This document shows positions 30,255 to 41,520 of a stretch of DNA of 41,739 bases, in pieces. Below the pieces are notes generated by a model that was not told the origin of the DNA, made no database searches, and saw only the letters and a program-made list of their open reading frames with translations. Position numbers and translations under genes: made by a program. The stretch spans positions 1-41,739 of the forward strand of contig JAKSYS010000563.1 of assembly GCA_022925895.1 (NCBI GenBank), in the 5' to 3' direction. The DNA is from Fragilaria crotonensis (lineage: Eukaryota > Bacillariophyta > Fragilariophyceae > Fragilariales > Fragilariaceae). Within the stretch, counting starts at the first letter, position 1; every line of letters starts with the position of its first letter.

Positions 30255-32149
30255 ATGGATCCCTGTTACGGAAGTCTGAAGTTGGAACTTCAGACTTTCA
30301 CGTGGCCCTGGATCCCAGTACCATCCAATGCCACAGAGGAAGACTGTGTGACCTCACAGGACGACAGTGTTACGTTGGAGGATGTTTCTTCCAGGGAGGA
30401 TGTTTTGCCAAATGCCAATGAACGGAGTTTGCCATCAGAGGAGGATGTTGCCGATTTCAAACCATCTGGATCTGCTGATGGACCTGAACAACAGGAAGAA
30501 GATATTGATCTCAACGAAGCCTGGTGGAATGATCCTGCTAAGCTTCCCCGAGCAAGCAGGGTATGGAAAGGTGGGCCTCCTCGTACGTATGGTTATGGAG
30601 ACATTCATGTACCTGATGAATGCCCGAAATTACCTTTCGGAGAAAGTAGGTACAAAACATTGGTATCAGACAATGAAGTTGAGAAATTTAGAAAAAAGTG
30701 GCGAAAGAAAGGAGATGACGGTGAAGATCGACCAGTGCTTCTTAGGGATGAAGCAGCAATGAACAAATTTGTGGAGGACAGATTTTTGTACTGGGGTTGG
30801 AGCTCTACCAAAGATCACCTGAAGAATGTGGAAAGAAGCGGGCCGAGATGCAAAGAAAAATTGATGGATGTAAGAAGAAAAAGACAAAGGATGATTACAG
30901 AGAGCAGTACACGAAAGAAATAAAGTTTATGAAGAAGGAAAGGAAGAAATTCAAAGGGCATTTGAATTGGAATGGACATTTGGCACTGAGGCCATGGTGC
31001 ATGGCCTCAAGTACAACACGTGAAGATACCTTTGTTGCACTTTTGGTTTACAATGTTAAGACAAAAGAAGGAAAGTTGGAAAAGAAGGAAGAAAAAATTG
31101 CTGTTTCCAAAGACTGGATCAAGGATGCCGATTATGCAAAAGGGGTAATCCAACATGTCATTAACGTTGGAAACACGGATGGATTTGTACCTGTTCCTGA
31201 AGGGGAAACCATCCTCATTCATACTAAAAAGGTACATAAGCTGCGATACGTTCCCCCACAGACACAATGGGTGTTTGATCCTCAGTCGAAAAGGTCCTTA
31301 AGGAGCAACAGTGACTCACCAGGGGGTAAACATATGAAGCAGATACAGGCCCCTGGTTACTGGGAGGTCATCTTTCATGGAGAAACACAGCCCATTCGAA
31401 CTGATGAAGACTTTGTGAAACAATTTAAGACAGGATTCTTGGAGGGTCAAGCGTATGAGGTGTGGATTTGTTGACATACCAGTGGGCGATTTCAAAGAAT
31501 CACATTTGCATGAATATCCCAAGCTGCAGGTTCCTGAAGCACCCCAGGTGCACTTTGTACAATCCGAAGGTGAAGATCTTTGTGTTTCAAAGTCATTGGC
31601 CAGTGCTTTATATGCAATTGGCTTTGATAATGCTGCCAAATCCATTAACCATTTTGGTGAAAGTCACCTAAGAGGAGGTACTGTTGATGCCATTCGAAAG
31701 GTGGGACAGTTTGCTGAAACTCAGCTGCCTACATGGATCACCCGACAAGTTCTGAAGAGACCACACATGTTTGATTGGCAACTCCTTCAAGAACAAATGA
31801 AGGACACAATGGTATTGGCTGTGCTCAATGAATCCGATGGAAATGGTTCACATGCAGTTACCATTCACAGTGGGTATGTGTATGATGCAAATGAAGTGGT
31901 TGCAATTCCTCTCTGCAAGGAGGCCTTGGATTGCTGCTCAACCTCAACTGTGAAGAATGAGTTTGTGAGCTTTCGGAAGGCAACTCTCTTTTTTATGATG
32001 GCCCAGACATCAACAGGAAGGCAAGTTTTACTCTTTGGGTAGATTCAAACAAGCGGCGAGCCGATGGTGATGGTCCAAAGATTGTGAGGGCTCGGACAGA
32101 CGATGGCAACATGTTTCCTTTAGGTACTTTGATGCAACAAGCTAGCTAA
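30255..32149 (+). pseudogene. P1 gene, part 3: charged region and papain-like protease domain
   Basis: An acidic region (DSVTLEDVSSREDVL; EEDIDLNEAWWNDPAKL) is followed by DRFLYWGWSSTKDHLKNV, a lysine-rich helix, and WNGHLALRPWCMASSTTRED. After frame changes near 30850 and 31455 comes a papain-fold-like block: DLCVSKSLASALYAIG (candidate nucleophile Cys at 31581), GSHAVTIHSGYVYDANE (candidate His at 31851 and Asp/Asn) and IPLCKEALDCCSTS. A T-run frameshift near 31990 leads to WVDSNKRRADGDGPKI and a TAA at 32147-32149. The stop overlaps that of the convergent transposase relic. The catalytic assignment is inference from C/H/D-N order and spacing; bacterial C39 and OTU proteases share this order. 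Confidence 0.5.
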
Positions 32150-34620
32150 GCGAATTTGGATGCCCACTCTGTATATGGTTTTGTCTCAAGAACTGTGGAA
32201 CTGTTGTGTGAGATGGATATAACAAAACAGGGGGCCACGACAGTGTTTCCAGAGACAAGGTGGTATGTTGGAGACCACTTCCACTCCCTCAACAGTGTTG
32301 ACTCGTGTTCTTTAATTTCTTCTGTTGTGGATTGAACAACCAGTTGGTATCTCTCGTCCGGATCCTCGGGTGAGTCAACAACAACTACAAGAGCCAAACG
32401 ACAGGGAAACTTCCCATGTTCCCCAAAGTCAATTATCATCCAGTCATGTATGGGACCATCGGACTGATAGCAGGGATGACATCGAAAGGTGTGGACATCT
32501 CGTTTGTATTCAGTACAAAAGGTTATTGAGTCGGATTCCTTAAAGGAATCAAAAAGAAACTCAATCAACTCCAGGGGAAGAGCAAGTAAATCACGGTGAG
32601 TTCTGGTGTCCCATTCAATTTTGTACTGAATTTGTTTTCGATTTGAATCGATAAACACAGCCAAATGTTGCTTGTCCGGTGCTCTGAAAGATTCCATTCC
32701 TTGTTGTTTCATCATCATGGTGGCTGTCGGGTACATCAGCATCACCATCTGGTTGCTCCCATATGCGTGTGCGTATGGTGTCGATCATGAAGGAGTACAT
32801 TAAACGTTGGGCTGCCTGAAGTTCATATGCAGAACCCTCAATTCGCTTCTGTGCCCGTCTCCCAGGGTGCTTTGCAGCAGGAATTAGAAGTGATTCTGGA
32901 CGCTGTGCACAAAAGTTCACTGGAGAGCCAAACCGAGACATATCATCCACAATGTGTAACAACTCATGGAATTTCGGAAACTTCCATGCATCCTCGGCAT
33001 TGCTTTTCTGTCCTTCCTTCCTTATGATGGTTCCCTTTTTCTTACCCTTTTTCTTGTCATCCTCCTTTCCCTCAACTTTCAAGGGAATGGACTGTTTACA
33101 TATCCATGAAATTGCGAATGGAATCCTGATGTTTCTTCATTTCATTTGCAACATGTGCTGGATTTGTAGTCTCCCAGTAATGACTCTGGTTTAGCCAAGC
33201 ATCGAAACAAAGGAGAGATTCAAGTACTTCAAGGACCTCAGGAACCTTCTTAGTTGTTCTTTTCTCAAGACATGTTTGGATCATTTGCCATCCTGCTTCA
33301 TATTGGAAGAGGATGACAAACAAAAAACGAGGCCAACGCGCGTTCTGATGCAGTTATCTTTGTCAAATTTGTTACCCCATTGCTGAAATCTGTTGATGGA
33401 TACTCCTTTCGGTAGGTTTGGCGATGAGACTTGTGAAATGCTATTGCAAGGTCATCAAGGCAGCCTTCTTGGATGCTGGAAGACTGTCCAATATAAGTTT
33501 TGTTACTTTCTCGATGACACCTTTCCGAAATGCATGCATTGTCTCCACAGGAGTGGCCCCAAAGATTCCACGCTCAGGGTCAGCAAAGGCAATGTGTTCA
33601 AATGCATTTTCAAGTTTATGTTGAGACCATCGTTTCCTGAGATCATCATCATTACTCCTGGCAATGAAACCCATATCCGAGGCTACCAGGTATTTGCAAT
33701 GGACATCACAGTTCTTCAGATCATCATAATTGACATCACAGCACCGATGAGGGCGTTGGATTCCACTGGTGTGAACACCATACCGACCACACAGCATATC
33801 TCCTTCTTGCATATCTTGAATGATGAACAACACACATGTGACAATGTCGACACAGATTCTACCCTTTGGACCAATTGGCAAATGAACACCACACAGTTGT
33901 GGTGAACATTTCGAAAGGTCTCAATACAGCATCCAGCTCCTTATGATAGATACGAATGGCATCGCCCATACGAAGTGTCTGCTTCTGAGCTGATGAGGAC
34001 TTCCTCTTTGGGAGAAAGCCATGATAGCCCCATGCCTTGATACTCCTTCTGAATTTTTCTGTAAAAATGGCTGGAGTGAACATGTAGGGTTTAAGTGGCG
34101 ATCATTCCTGTTACAGAGGTACGATCAATCCATTGGATGATTGGAACAAACAATTGCTTCTGAGGATCTGTGATTAATCGATCATACGCCTTGCGATAGA
34201 CACTCCCGGACAGTGCCTCACCCAAAACATTGCTGCCTTTCAATTTGTGGTAGGGCTTCAGGGGATCATTGATATCGATGGCAAGGTTTTCTGCAGTCAT
34301 AATGCTTGGATTTTGCAGCAAACTTAGCAACTGTGAAGCGAAGTCAAACAAATCACATCTGATGGAGAGCCATGATGTACATCCACTCTTCGTACAAAGG
34401 GAAGCAGTCTTTTCCCATTACGAACTGAGTTGATCAGGGCATCAACATTTTTGGCACGCGAGAGTCCACCCACTGGGTTGTAAGAATAATTATCAGCAGA
34501 TGCAGAGCGTGCCCACTCCAGGACTTGACCAAAAGTGTAGTCGGGTGCATTGGCATGGTCCAGGATTTTGAGGAGAGAAACAGTCCACTTCTGATCGGTA
34601 GTACATCAGGGACCCCAGAT
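32146..34620 (-). pseudogene. Transposase relic, Plavaka/KDZ-like
   Basis: Fragments on the minus strand match the intact P2 transposase block by block: ICFDFASQLLSLLQNPSIMT, VPIIQWIDRTSVTG, AIFTEKFRRSIKAWGYHGFLP, GDMLCGRYGVHTS..PHRCCD, GIFGATPVETMHAFRKGV, ESLLCFDAWLNQSHYWE, KFHELLHIVDDMSRFGSP and KHPGRRAQKR. Catalytic-site decay is visible: the second Asp position (VVDVMH in P2) is Glu-Thr here (PVETMH), and stops or frameshifts occur near 34090, 33890, 33330 and 32700. A different amino acid background from P2 shows it is another subfamily, not a recent duplicate. It ends at TAG 32146-32148. Confidence 0.75.
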
Positions 34621-34939
34621 CTGTAGTATATACACAATTCCGTAGAAATGATTATCGTATTCCTTACTGATTGCAGGGTTTTGATCATTTTTATTTACTT
34701 TATAAATAATGTTTTGTGTTTGATGTCCATTCACAGTGTGTTTTCATGTTTTACATACTATTACTTGCAAAGGTTGCTTTCTACTTCATCGAATGTGCTT
34801 TAAAGATATATTTCAAAACGCAAGTGCAGTGTGAGGATTCATTAGTGATATTGTATCGTTTCCTTTATATTGTATAGACTTTCTAATATGCATCTGCCTC
34901 AAAGCGTCGTTTGTCAAATATGCTTGACCTTAGATTCAG
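34621..34939. other. Spacer between the two divergent transposases, left part
   Basis: AT-rich, no ORF supported. It lies between the 5' ends of the P1 relic and P2 transposase, so any element termini or promoters should be here; no clear terminal repeat was found. Confidence 0.4.
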
Positions 34940-35121
34940 TCGATTTCATGCATTCTTCGTATCTCCAACTATGTCACAATTGCCGCGCCATATTTTCCAT
35001 CGATTTCATGCATTCTTCGTATGTCCAACTATGTCACAATTGCCGCGCCATATTTTCCATCGATTTCATGCATTCTTCGTATCTCCAACTATGTCACAAT
35101 TGCCGCGCCATATTTTCCATC
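34940..35121. repeat. Three perfect-length 60-bp tandem repeats
   Basis: Units begin at about 34940, 35000 and 35060 (TCGATTTCATGCATTCTTCG, then CCAACTATGTCACAATTGCC) with one C/G difference. The period is divisible by three, so the transposase frame stays open through the array, but the composition looks non-coding. They sit about 70-250 bp upstream of the likely start and may be subterminal transposase-binding repeats or promoter repeats. Confidence 0.85.
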
Positions 35122-35189
35122 ATAGTATCGGCACTTCGTCAACTGATAAAAACAACGAGGGTGGCAGTCCATCTGCTTTAGTGATCATC

Positions 35190-38164
35190 ATGTCAGGAAA
35201 CAATGAAGCAGCGTCTCCCCATGCTGGTTGCGTGTGCTTCAATATCAACTGCTATACAACATTCAGAACTGAACGAGGTCTTCGGCAGCATTTATGGCGA
35301 AGTGCTCCATGTCGTGAGTACATGTCGTTACCAAGGCCTCTCGTTGCCGATAGTGTTAACATAACTCGTGAGAGTACATGGTGCCGGCGCCTGGGATATG
35401 GTGTTGAATCGTCACGCTTAAATCCTTTTATGAGTGCAGATCCTCCATCATACGAACCGTACGCAGTTTTTGACTATTCAGCTAATGTTGATGATGTCGC
35501 TGACAATGATTTCATGGACGATGAAAGGGTTGAATGGGATGATAACAGCTGTACTGTGGAACTGCTAGATGATGTGGCGATATCTTGCCCAGTTTTTCAT
35601 GCCATGATGGAACGCATTGGAGCTACGGAGCGCCATGCAATAATGGTTTTGCATCACGATGTTGAGCATCGAAACATTGTGAATCTCCTCAAGCTTTTGG
35701 AGGATGCACAATGTCCTGACTACATGTTGCAGAAGGTACTAGAATGGGCGTACAATGCCAAATTAGAAGGCTTTGATTTCAATCCAAGAGCTACAACAAG
35801 GAAAGCCAACATCCAATGGATGTACAAAGCTTTGAAGCACTCGCACCAAGGACTCCCTAAGGTATTGCAAGTGAATCTGGAAGATCATGAAAAGCCTCAA
35901 GATATTATTTGTTTTGATTTTGTGCCTGCATTGTTGTCGTTACTGCAAGATGAGTCATTGATGGTAACCGAAAATCTTGTCCTCAACAAGGATTATCCGA
36001 TGTCGATGTACATTCCAAGTGATGGCAAAGTTGGAGAGGCAAATAGCGGTTCACGTTACCGAGAGCTATACAATGAACTGGCGCAAGGGAAGAATCAGCT
36101 TCTTGTTCCAATTATAATGTATCTTGATGGCACTGCCATTGACAGCAAGGGGCACATTGAGATTTGTCCAGTGTCGTTCACAACATCTCTTTTCACTGAG
36201 AAAGCACGTCGTGATGTCAAGGCATGGCGTCTGATGGGTTATGTTCCTGACCTGAACCGTGGGCGATCCGGAGCAATGAATAGTTTCGCAAATGCAAGTG
36301 CACAAGAGAAAGGCCGTACAACGCGTAACTTCCATAAGGTCATGGATGTAATGATGGCAGGTTGGGTGAAAGGGCAAGCTGCTTTAGATGATCGTTTGCA
36401 ACGAGTACCTTTGAAACTTGGTGACAGGTGGTTTGTTGTTGAAGTTGTGTGCCCTTTATTTGTCATCAATGATGGCAAGCAAGGTGATCAACTTTGTTGC
36501 CGAGTCAATGGCCATCACAGCAGTACATTGCGTCACCACCGTTCATGTGATTGTTTGTATGAAGATCTTGATTCCCCCGAAGTTCTGTGCACATTCTTAT
36601 CAACTGATACAATCAACCATGTATCTCGATTCGGATCACAAGAGGATCGTCGTCAGCTTTCAATCTATAAATGTGACAATGCGTTCAACCGCATTCAGAT
36701 GGGGCAGAATCCCTATGGCATCTTCATGTGTGCAGTCGTTGATGTTATGCATACCGTTCAGCATGGCATCATCATGTATGTTCTCGATTGCTTCAAGAGA
36801 GGTCTCAATGCACAGTCTCTTGCAATTCTAGACAGAATGGCTCACGTATTCGACAAGACATGCTGTCAGAGTATTCGCTCATCGTTTCCCAGAACTGATT
36901 TCTCCAGAGGAATAACAAACCTGACCATGGTGGAATGTTCAGAGCAGTCAGGTGCTTTGTTCCTCATTTCGTCCTTCATTATGCGCATCAGAATGCAAGG
37001 TTTGGATTTTCTTGAGCACAATTTTCCAGCGTTGGAATTGCGTGCGGTGTTGGGGACGATGGAAAGCCTTTTATGCTTTGAGGCATGGCTGGATCAGTAC
37101 ACCTTTTGGGAGATTGGAGACCCACACAATGAGGCAACTGAAGCCGAAGCTGCGATTTGTTCTCTGATGAAGCTCATCACAACTTATCTTCCAAGAGAAA
37201 AAGGCAATGGATGGAAAGTGTCCAAATTCCATGAAATCAAGCACATCGTACGTTTTATTTGCACGTTTGGTGCACCGCGAGGTTACAATGCTTCCCGGCC
37301 TGAGGAACACCACAAGGCTCATGCCAAACGTCCTGGTCGGCGGGCACAGAAGAACGTCGACACCATAGACCAGCAGTGTGGCAGAAGAATTGCAGATGCA
37401 TTTGTGATTGATACCATGCATTCTCTGTTTGAAAAAACACCTCAATTGAATACATTGTCGCAAGGCAGAGTTGCCAATTTGGCTGACGATGCTGCAGATC
37501 CTCCGACAAGGGAAGTAGGTTCTGGGACATCGTATTACGTCAGGTCATTTCTTGACCCTTCCCATGAGAATCAACTCTGCCGAGACAGTGTTTTTGACAC
37601 TCAGACAAAAGGAACCATCAATCTGGAAGATAATCTTGAGCTCTTCATCTTGCAGACTTACAGTGACTCCGATCTCGATGACAACGGAGTGGGAAGTGTC
37701 AAGTGCTGCACAGAGTATCATAAGTATAATGATGAAACGGACGAGAAGATGGTATCCATTCGCTGCCACCCAAACTACCGGGGAAAGGGATATTCCTGGT
37801 ATGATTGGGCTCTCATTCGTTACGAAGATGATGATGGAAATGAGACGGAATTCCCATCTCGTGTTGTGAGTTGCATACCACGCCACAGCAGCATTGCCGG
37901 TGTTGAGAGCACCACCTTTGACCTCATTATTCAATGCTGCGGTGAACCTTCGGGGCGTAAGTCCTTTTGTTCACAGCGTGGACGTTCAAGAAAGAGTTTT
38001 ATGTTGTTTCTTCTGAATCTGTTGTTGGCTTGTGCTTTGTTCTTCAAGGTCCAGATATGGACTCTGATGTCATCGTTGTTACTGACAAGTCCAAGTGGCC
38101 ATCGATGTTCTATGAGTCAACGAAGGTTGATTACACCGCACAAGTGTCAAGGACAATTTGGTAG
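35190..38164 (+). CDS. Plavaka/KDZ-like DDE transposase, nearly intact
   Basis: I take Met at 35190 (ATCATCATGTCAGG) because the open frame upstream is the 60-bp repeat array. Residues 14-41 form a C2HC zinc finger (C16-x4-C21-x12-H34-x6-C41). Candidate acidic residues are Asp313 in IIMYLDGTAIDSKG, Asp518 in VVDVMHTVQHG and Glu705/706 in SRPEEHHKAHAKRPGRRAQK; KFHEIKHIVRFICTFGAP precedes the last. A Cys/His cluster (GHHSSTLRHHRSCDC, 441-455) sits between the first two. This order matches Plavaka transposases of the CACTA superfamily as I know them. Such enzymes bind element ends and catalyse cut-and-paste. Near 37957 the frame changes, with homology to the P1 relic continuing in the new frame (KEFYVVSSESVVGLCFVLQ) to TAG at 38162-38164. 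The change coincides with a 20-nt GTAAGT...CAG segment. Confidence 0.75.
37957..37976 (+). other. Frame-break: 20-nt GTAAGT...CAG segment
   Basis: The 20 nt start GTAAGT and end CACAG; removing them joins GEPSG to PWTFKKEFYVV and restores the frame conserved with the P1 relic. Twenty nucleotides is far below ordinary intron length, so a 1-2 nt frameshift beside a chance splice-like string is equally possible. Confidence 0.4.
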
Positions 38165-40714
38165 ATAGAAATGTAATTGGAATAACATTAGGCTTTTTGG
38201 TAACTGTGACATCCCATACTGGATGATCCGTGTTTTGGCCGCGAAGAAATTACCATAGATATTTCCGACACGTTCACCCACCATGGATGTTCCATGTCGG
38301 ATCAAGCGGCCATCCCATCCAATAAGGACACCATCAGACAATTTGATTGCAATTCCGGCGTATTCGCGATCCGTTCCAGGAAATTTGCCTTCATGTTCGG
38401 AAGAACAAAGTACCAATCTTCGGTGCTGCCGGGATAGTCTTCGGTCCAGATGGTGAACCCCTGACTTGCATCATTTACGTCAAAATGAGACGAATTTGCC
38501 AAATTGATCGACAAGTCCATGCTCAGGGTAACACGGCATCGGCCCCCCTCCATACCCCGAGCGTGCTGCATCCCAGAATCATTTTCGAAGTCCTGCATCA
38601 CCCTGAGGGCCGCCGGGATGGCAACAGATGCAAGTATAGACGCGGCGTCCACGGCTTTCGAGAGCACCGGGATTGCTTCCTCACTTGAAGATGTTACGTA
38701 CTGCACACTATTCCAAGACTTGTCAATGCGTCTCCCAATTGGATGCATCCCTCAAAGTCACCATTGCCAGCACGAGCACCAGAACTGCCCCTTTCACGTG
38801 ACACCATGCGACAATGCTTATTGATGTCGGTCAGAAGTTCCTCGCAACCCGATCCAACAATGTGCGGGAGGTAGCGAATCTGCACAACCGAAAGGCGCTC
38901 GAAAGGGAGTTGACCATCGGTCGAGGGCGGTATTGTCACATGACACTCAAGTCAAGCTCACTGAATTCTTTCGGATCAATGACCCACGTTGTCGACGGGT
39001 CAATTTTCTGTCCCATGTGTAGAAATCCCGGCGCATAGTGGCGACCTCCCAGTCTGGCTGACATCGAACGCGAGAAGGCTTCTTGGAATAATTTGGCCCC
39101 GGACTTTTCATCGGCATTTGACAAGTTGTCCCCTCGCCCAATGTAGTCAGGTGGGAGTCCAGGTCCTTCCTCGTCCGCCAGTTGCCTTGCGGTGAACCAC
39201 TCTCACAAGTGATCTGGGTCTCAGCCCCGGGATTGCATGAGGGAATGGCAGCAAATTTGTGGCTGAACGGCGAATACTCCATTTCCAAATGGAGCACTTC
39301 TTCGCATTTACAAGTCGTGAAACATAAGACCCATTTCCAAAGCAGTTGTTGGGAGTCACGCCGAAGTCGCAACCAGTTTATATCCATTGGCACATGTGAA
39401 TTCAGTAGCCCCGTCAATAGAGAGCGGCGCTCCTGTGACAATAGAATACCCCAGCTTGGGAAGGATGACAATGCAGGCACGGTAGAACTCGTCGCTGTTG
39501 TTGTTTGCAGAAGGACAATAATTAAAAGCATTTCCATCTCGGACAGCAATTGCTAAGTTCACGGCATCCACATCATCGAGCAGACATGCTTGCACAGGAG
39601 CAACAGGAGCATCCTGGTTGCATCTTTGCCTTTCTTCTTGTTGTACATCTCAATAACAGGACGACCTCTCGAGAGAATGCAATCCATAACAACAACATCC
39701 AGATCAGAATGACTTTCTCAAGACTGTACATTTCATCGGGATGTTGGCAACGTTGAGCATGACGTGGTCATCACCAAAAGCATGTTTGAGGCCTGAGTCA
39801 ACCCATTGAACAGGAGTCTTGCCAATAGTTTCATCGCAAAACGGCAATGATGCCGGTGCCGGTAGGGGGTACTGGCACAGATGCCATTGGGTCCACTGGA
39901 ACAGATGCCGACCTGTTCTTCTTTCGTCTCCTTGGCTTCCTTTGCTTTTGGAGAGGTGGTCGAAAAGAGTTGAACTTCAAAGAAAAGCTTCCACGGACTG
40001 CAAAGGCAAACATTTTGCTATCACATTGGCAACTTGATTGTGGCTTGCCAAAGCAAGCGATGGGTGCTGCCGAAGTAAAGGACCTGACAAAGCTCCCGAT
40101 TCCTTGAGGGTTTTCCTTGCAGCCTTCACCGTCTTCCATGATCTTCTTCCAGCGCGAAGCAAATCAACATCCAAACCTTCCGTTTCCCTGATGATCTGCT
40201 TCGTCGCCTTCACTGCCTTTAATGTTCTTGTCTTCTTCACTTTGGCATCACCCGTAGGCACAGATCGAACTTTCGTGGCAACAATGATGACCCGGGAGAG
40301 CTCACCAGGCAGCGTCCGTTGAAATACACCAGAACGAACCGGACGTTGACGCCAATTGTTGACCTTTTGCTTCCCTTTCTTATTGCATCGCCTACTAGCA
40401 CTTAATCCATCGCTCTTACTAAACCCACAGGCAACATGAGCCGTCAAGGTACCCTTCGATGACGTAAAGTTCTTCAATTCTAACTTCACAACAACCCGAA
40501 TCTCACGCATTTGCTCAATCTTCTTCTCCTTGTCCAGCTCAACCTTCCTCTTCCGCTCCTTCTTCAACGACATACTTGATGTTGATTTCTTCTTCCCCCC
40601 ATTCTTCATTAGCCTGACTCGAATTGGTGCCTCGCCCTCCGAAGATGAATCCTCAAACCATTCCCTCATTGTCATTGATGAACAGGAAGCAGTTGAACCT
40701 GCAGTCTCCGTCAT
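38147..40714 (-). pseudogene. 2-oxoglutarate/Fe(II) dioxygenase-like gene of unit P2, frameshifted
   Basis: Starting near Met 40714 (MTETAGSTASCSS) the minus strand encodes a Lys/Arg-rich N-terminus (KKERKRKVELDKEKKIEQMR) and helices. Fragments follow through frame changes: VVMDCILSRGRPVIEMYNKK, LDDVDAVNLAIAVRDGNAF, KLFQEAFSRSMSARLGGRHY, QLPFERLSVVQIRYLPHIVG. The C-terminal part reads as a double-stranded beta-helix: LANSSHFDVNDASQGFTIW (HxD, His codon 38487-38485), TEDWYFVLPNM, a frameshift near 38395, YAGIAIKLSDGVLIGWDG, RLIRHGTS (distal His at 38296-38294) and AKTRIIQYG (candidate 2OG-binding Arg). HxD...H...R is the signature of Fe(II)/2OG oxygenases, which include TET/JBP base oxidases and AlkB. 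Membership in TET/JBP is not shown. It ends at TGA 38147-38149, overlapping the transposase 3' end by 18 bp. Likely cargo of P2. Confidence 0.6.
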
Positions 40715-40780
40715 GACACCAGCAGCAAGTAAGAATGAAATCCAAAACCTGGATGTTGTTCTAACCACAAGCCAACAAAC

Positions 40781-41520
40781 GTGGGTCGACACAAAAAGCT
40801 TCCAGCGTCGCGAAACTTGTCAAGAAACCAGCGACTGACAAGAAATTCACAACCTGGGTCGTCTTGTTCTAGCCACACGCCGACAACCAAATCTTCTTTG
40901 GCTGAGCTTTATATATGTAAAACACAAAGCCAGAAGGAGATTGGAGGCCAGCAAATGTGGGTTGACACAAAGCTCCCAGCGTTGCGAAACTTGTCGAGAA
41001 ACCAGCGACTGACGAGCAATCCACAACCCTGGTCGTCTTGTTCTAACCACACGCCGACAACAATGTCTTCTTTGGCTGAGCTTTATATGTGTAAAACACA
41101 AAGCCAGAAGGAGATTAGAGGCCAGCGAATGTCGGTCGACACAAAAAGCTTCCAGCGTCGCGAAACTTGTCGAGAAACCAGCGACGGACGAGAAATCCAC
41201 AACCCTGGTCGTCTTGTTCCAACCACACGCCGACAACAAAATCTTCTTCGGCTGAGCTTTATATGTGTAAAACACAAAGCCAGAAGGAGATTGGAGGCCA
41301 GCGAACGTGGGTCGACACAAAAGATTCCAGCGTCGCGAAACTTGTCGAGAAACCAGCGGCGGACGAGAAATCCACAACCCGGGTTGTCTTGTTCCAACCA
41401 CACGCCGACAACAAAATCTTCTTCGGCTGAGCTTTATATGTGTAAAACACAAAGCCAGAAGGAGATTGAGGCCAGCGAACGTGGGTCGACACAAAAGATT
41501 CCAGCGTCGCGAGATCAGCT
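40781..41520. repeat. Tandem array, 4.2 copies of 174-176 bp
   Basis: GTGGGTCGACACAAA-type unit starts fall at 40781, 40957, 41131, 41307 and 41481, i.e. spacings of 176, 174, 176 and 174. Shared blocks include CAGCGTCGCGAAACTTGTC, CCACACGCCGACAAC and GCTGAGCTTTATAT. The period is not a multiple of three, so the long ORFs crossing it on both strands change frame between copies and are not genes. It sits directly upstream of the dioxygenase gene. Confidence 0.85.

Noticed and set aside
34911-35189. Open frame upstream of the transposase Met at 35190 as an N-terminal extension
   Set aside because: It is simply the 60-bp repeat (20 codons per unit) read through; its composition is unlike the zinc finger that follows, and a well-placed ATG lies just after it.
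37957-38049. A ~93-nt intron from GTAAGT to TTCAAG in the transposase
   Set aside because: It would remove the KEFYVVSSESVVGLCFVLQ segment, which is conserved in the P1 relic and therefore coding.
40781-41520. CRISPR-like array
   Set aside because: Whole 175-bp units are repeated with no distinct spacers, and the sequence is eukaryotic.
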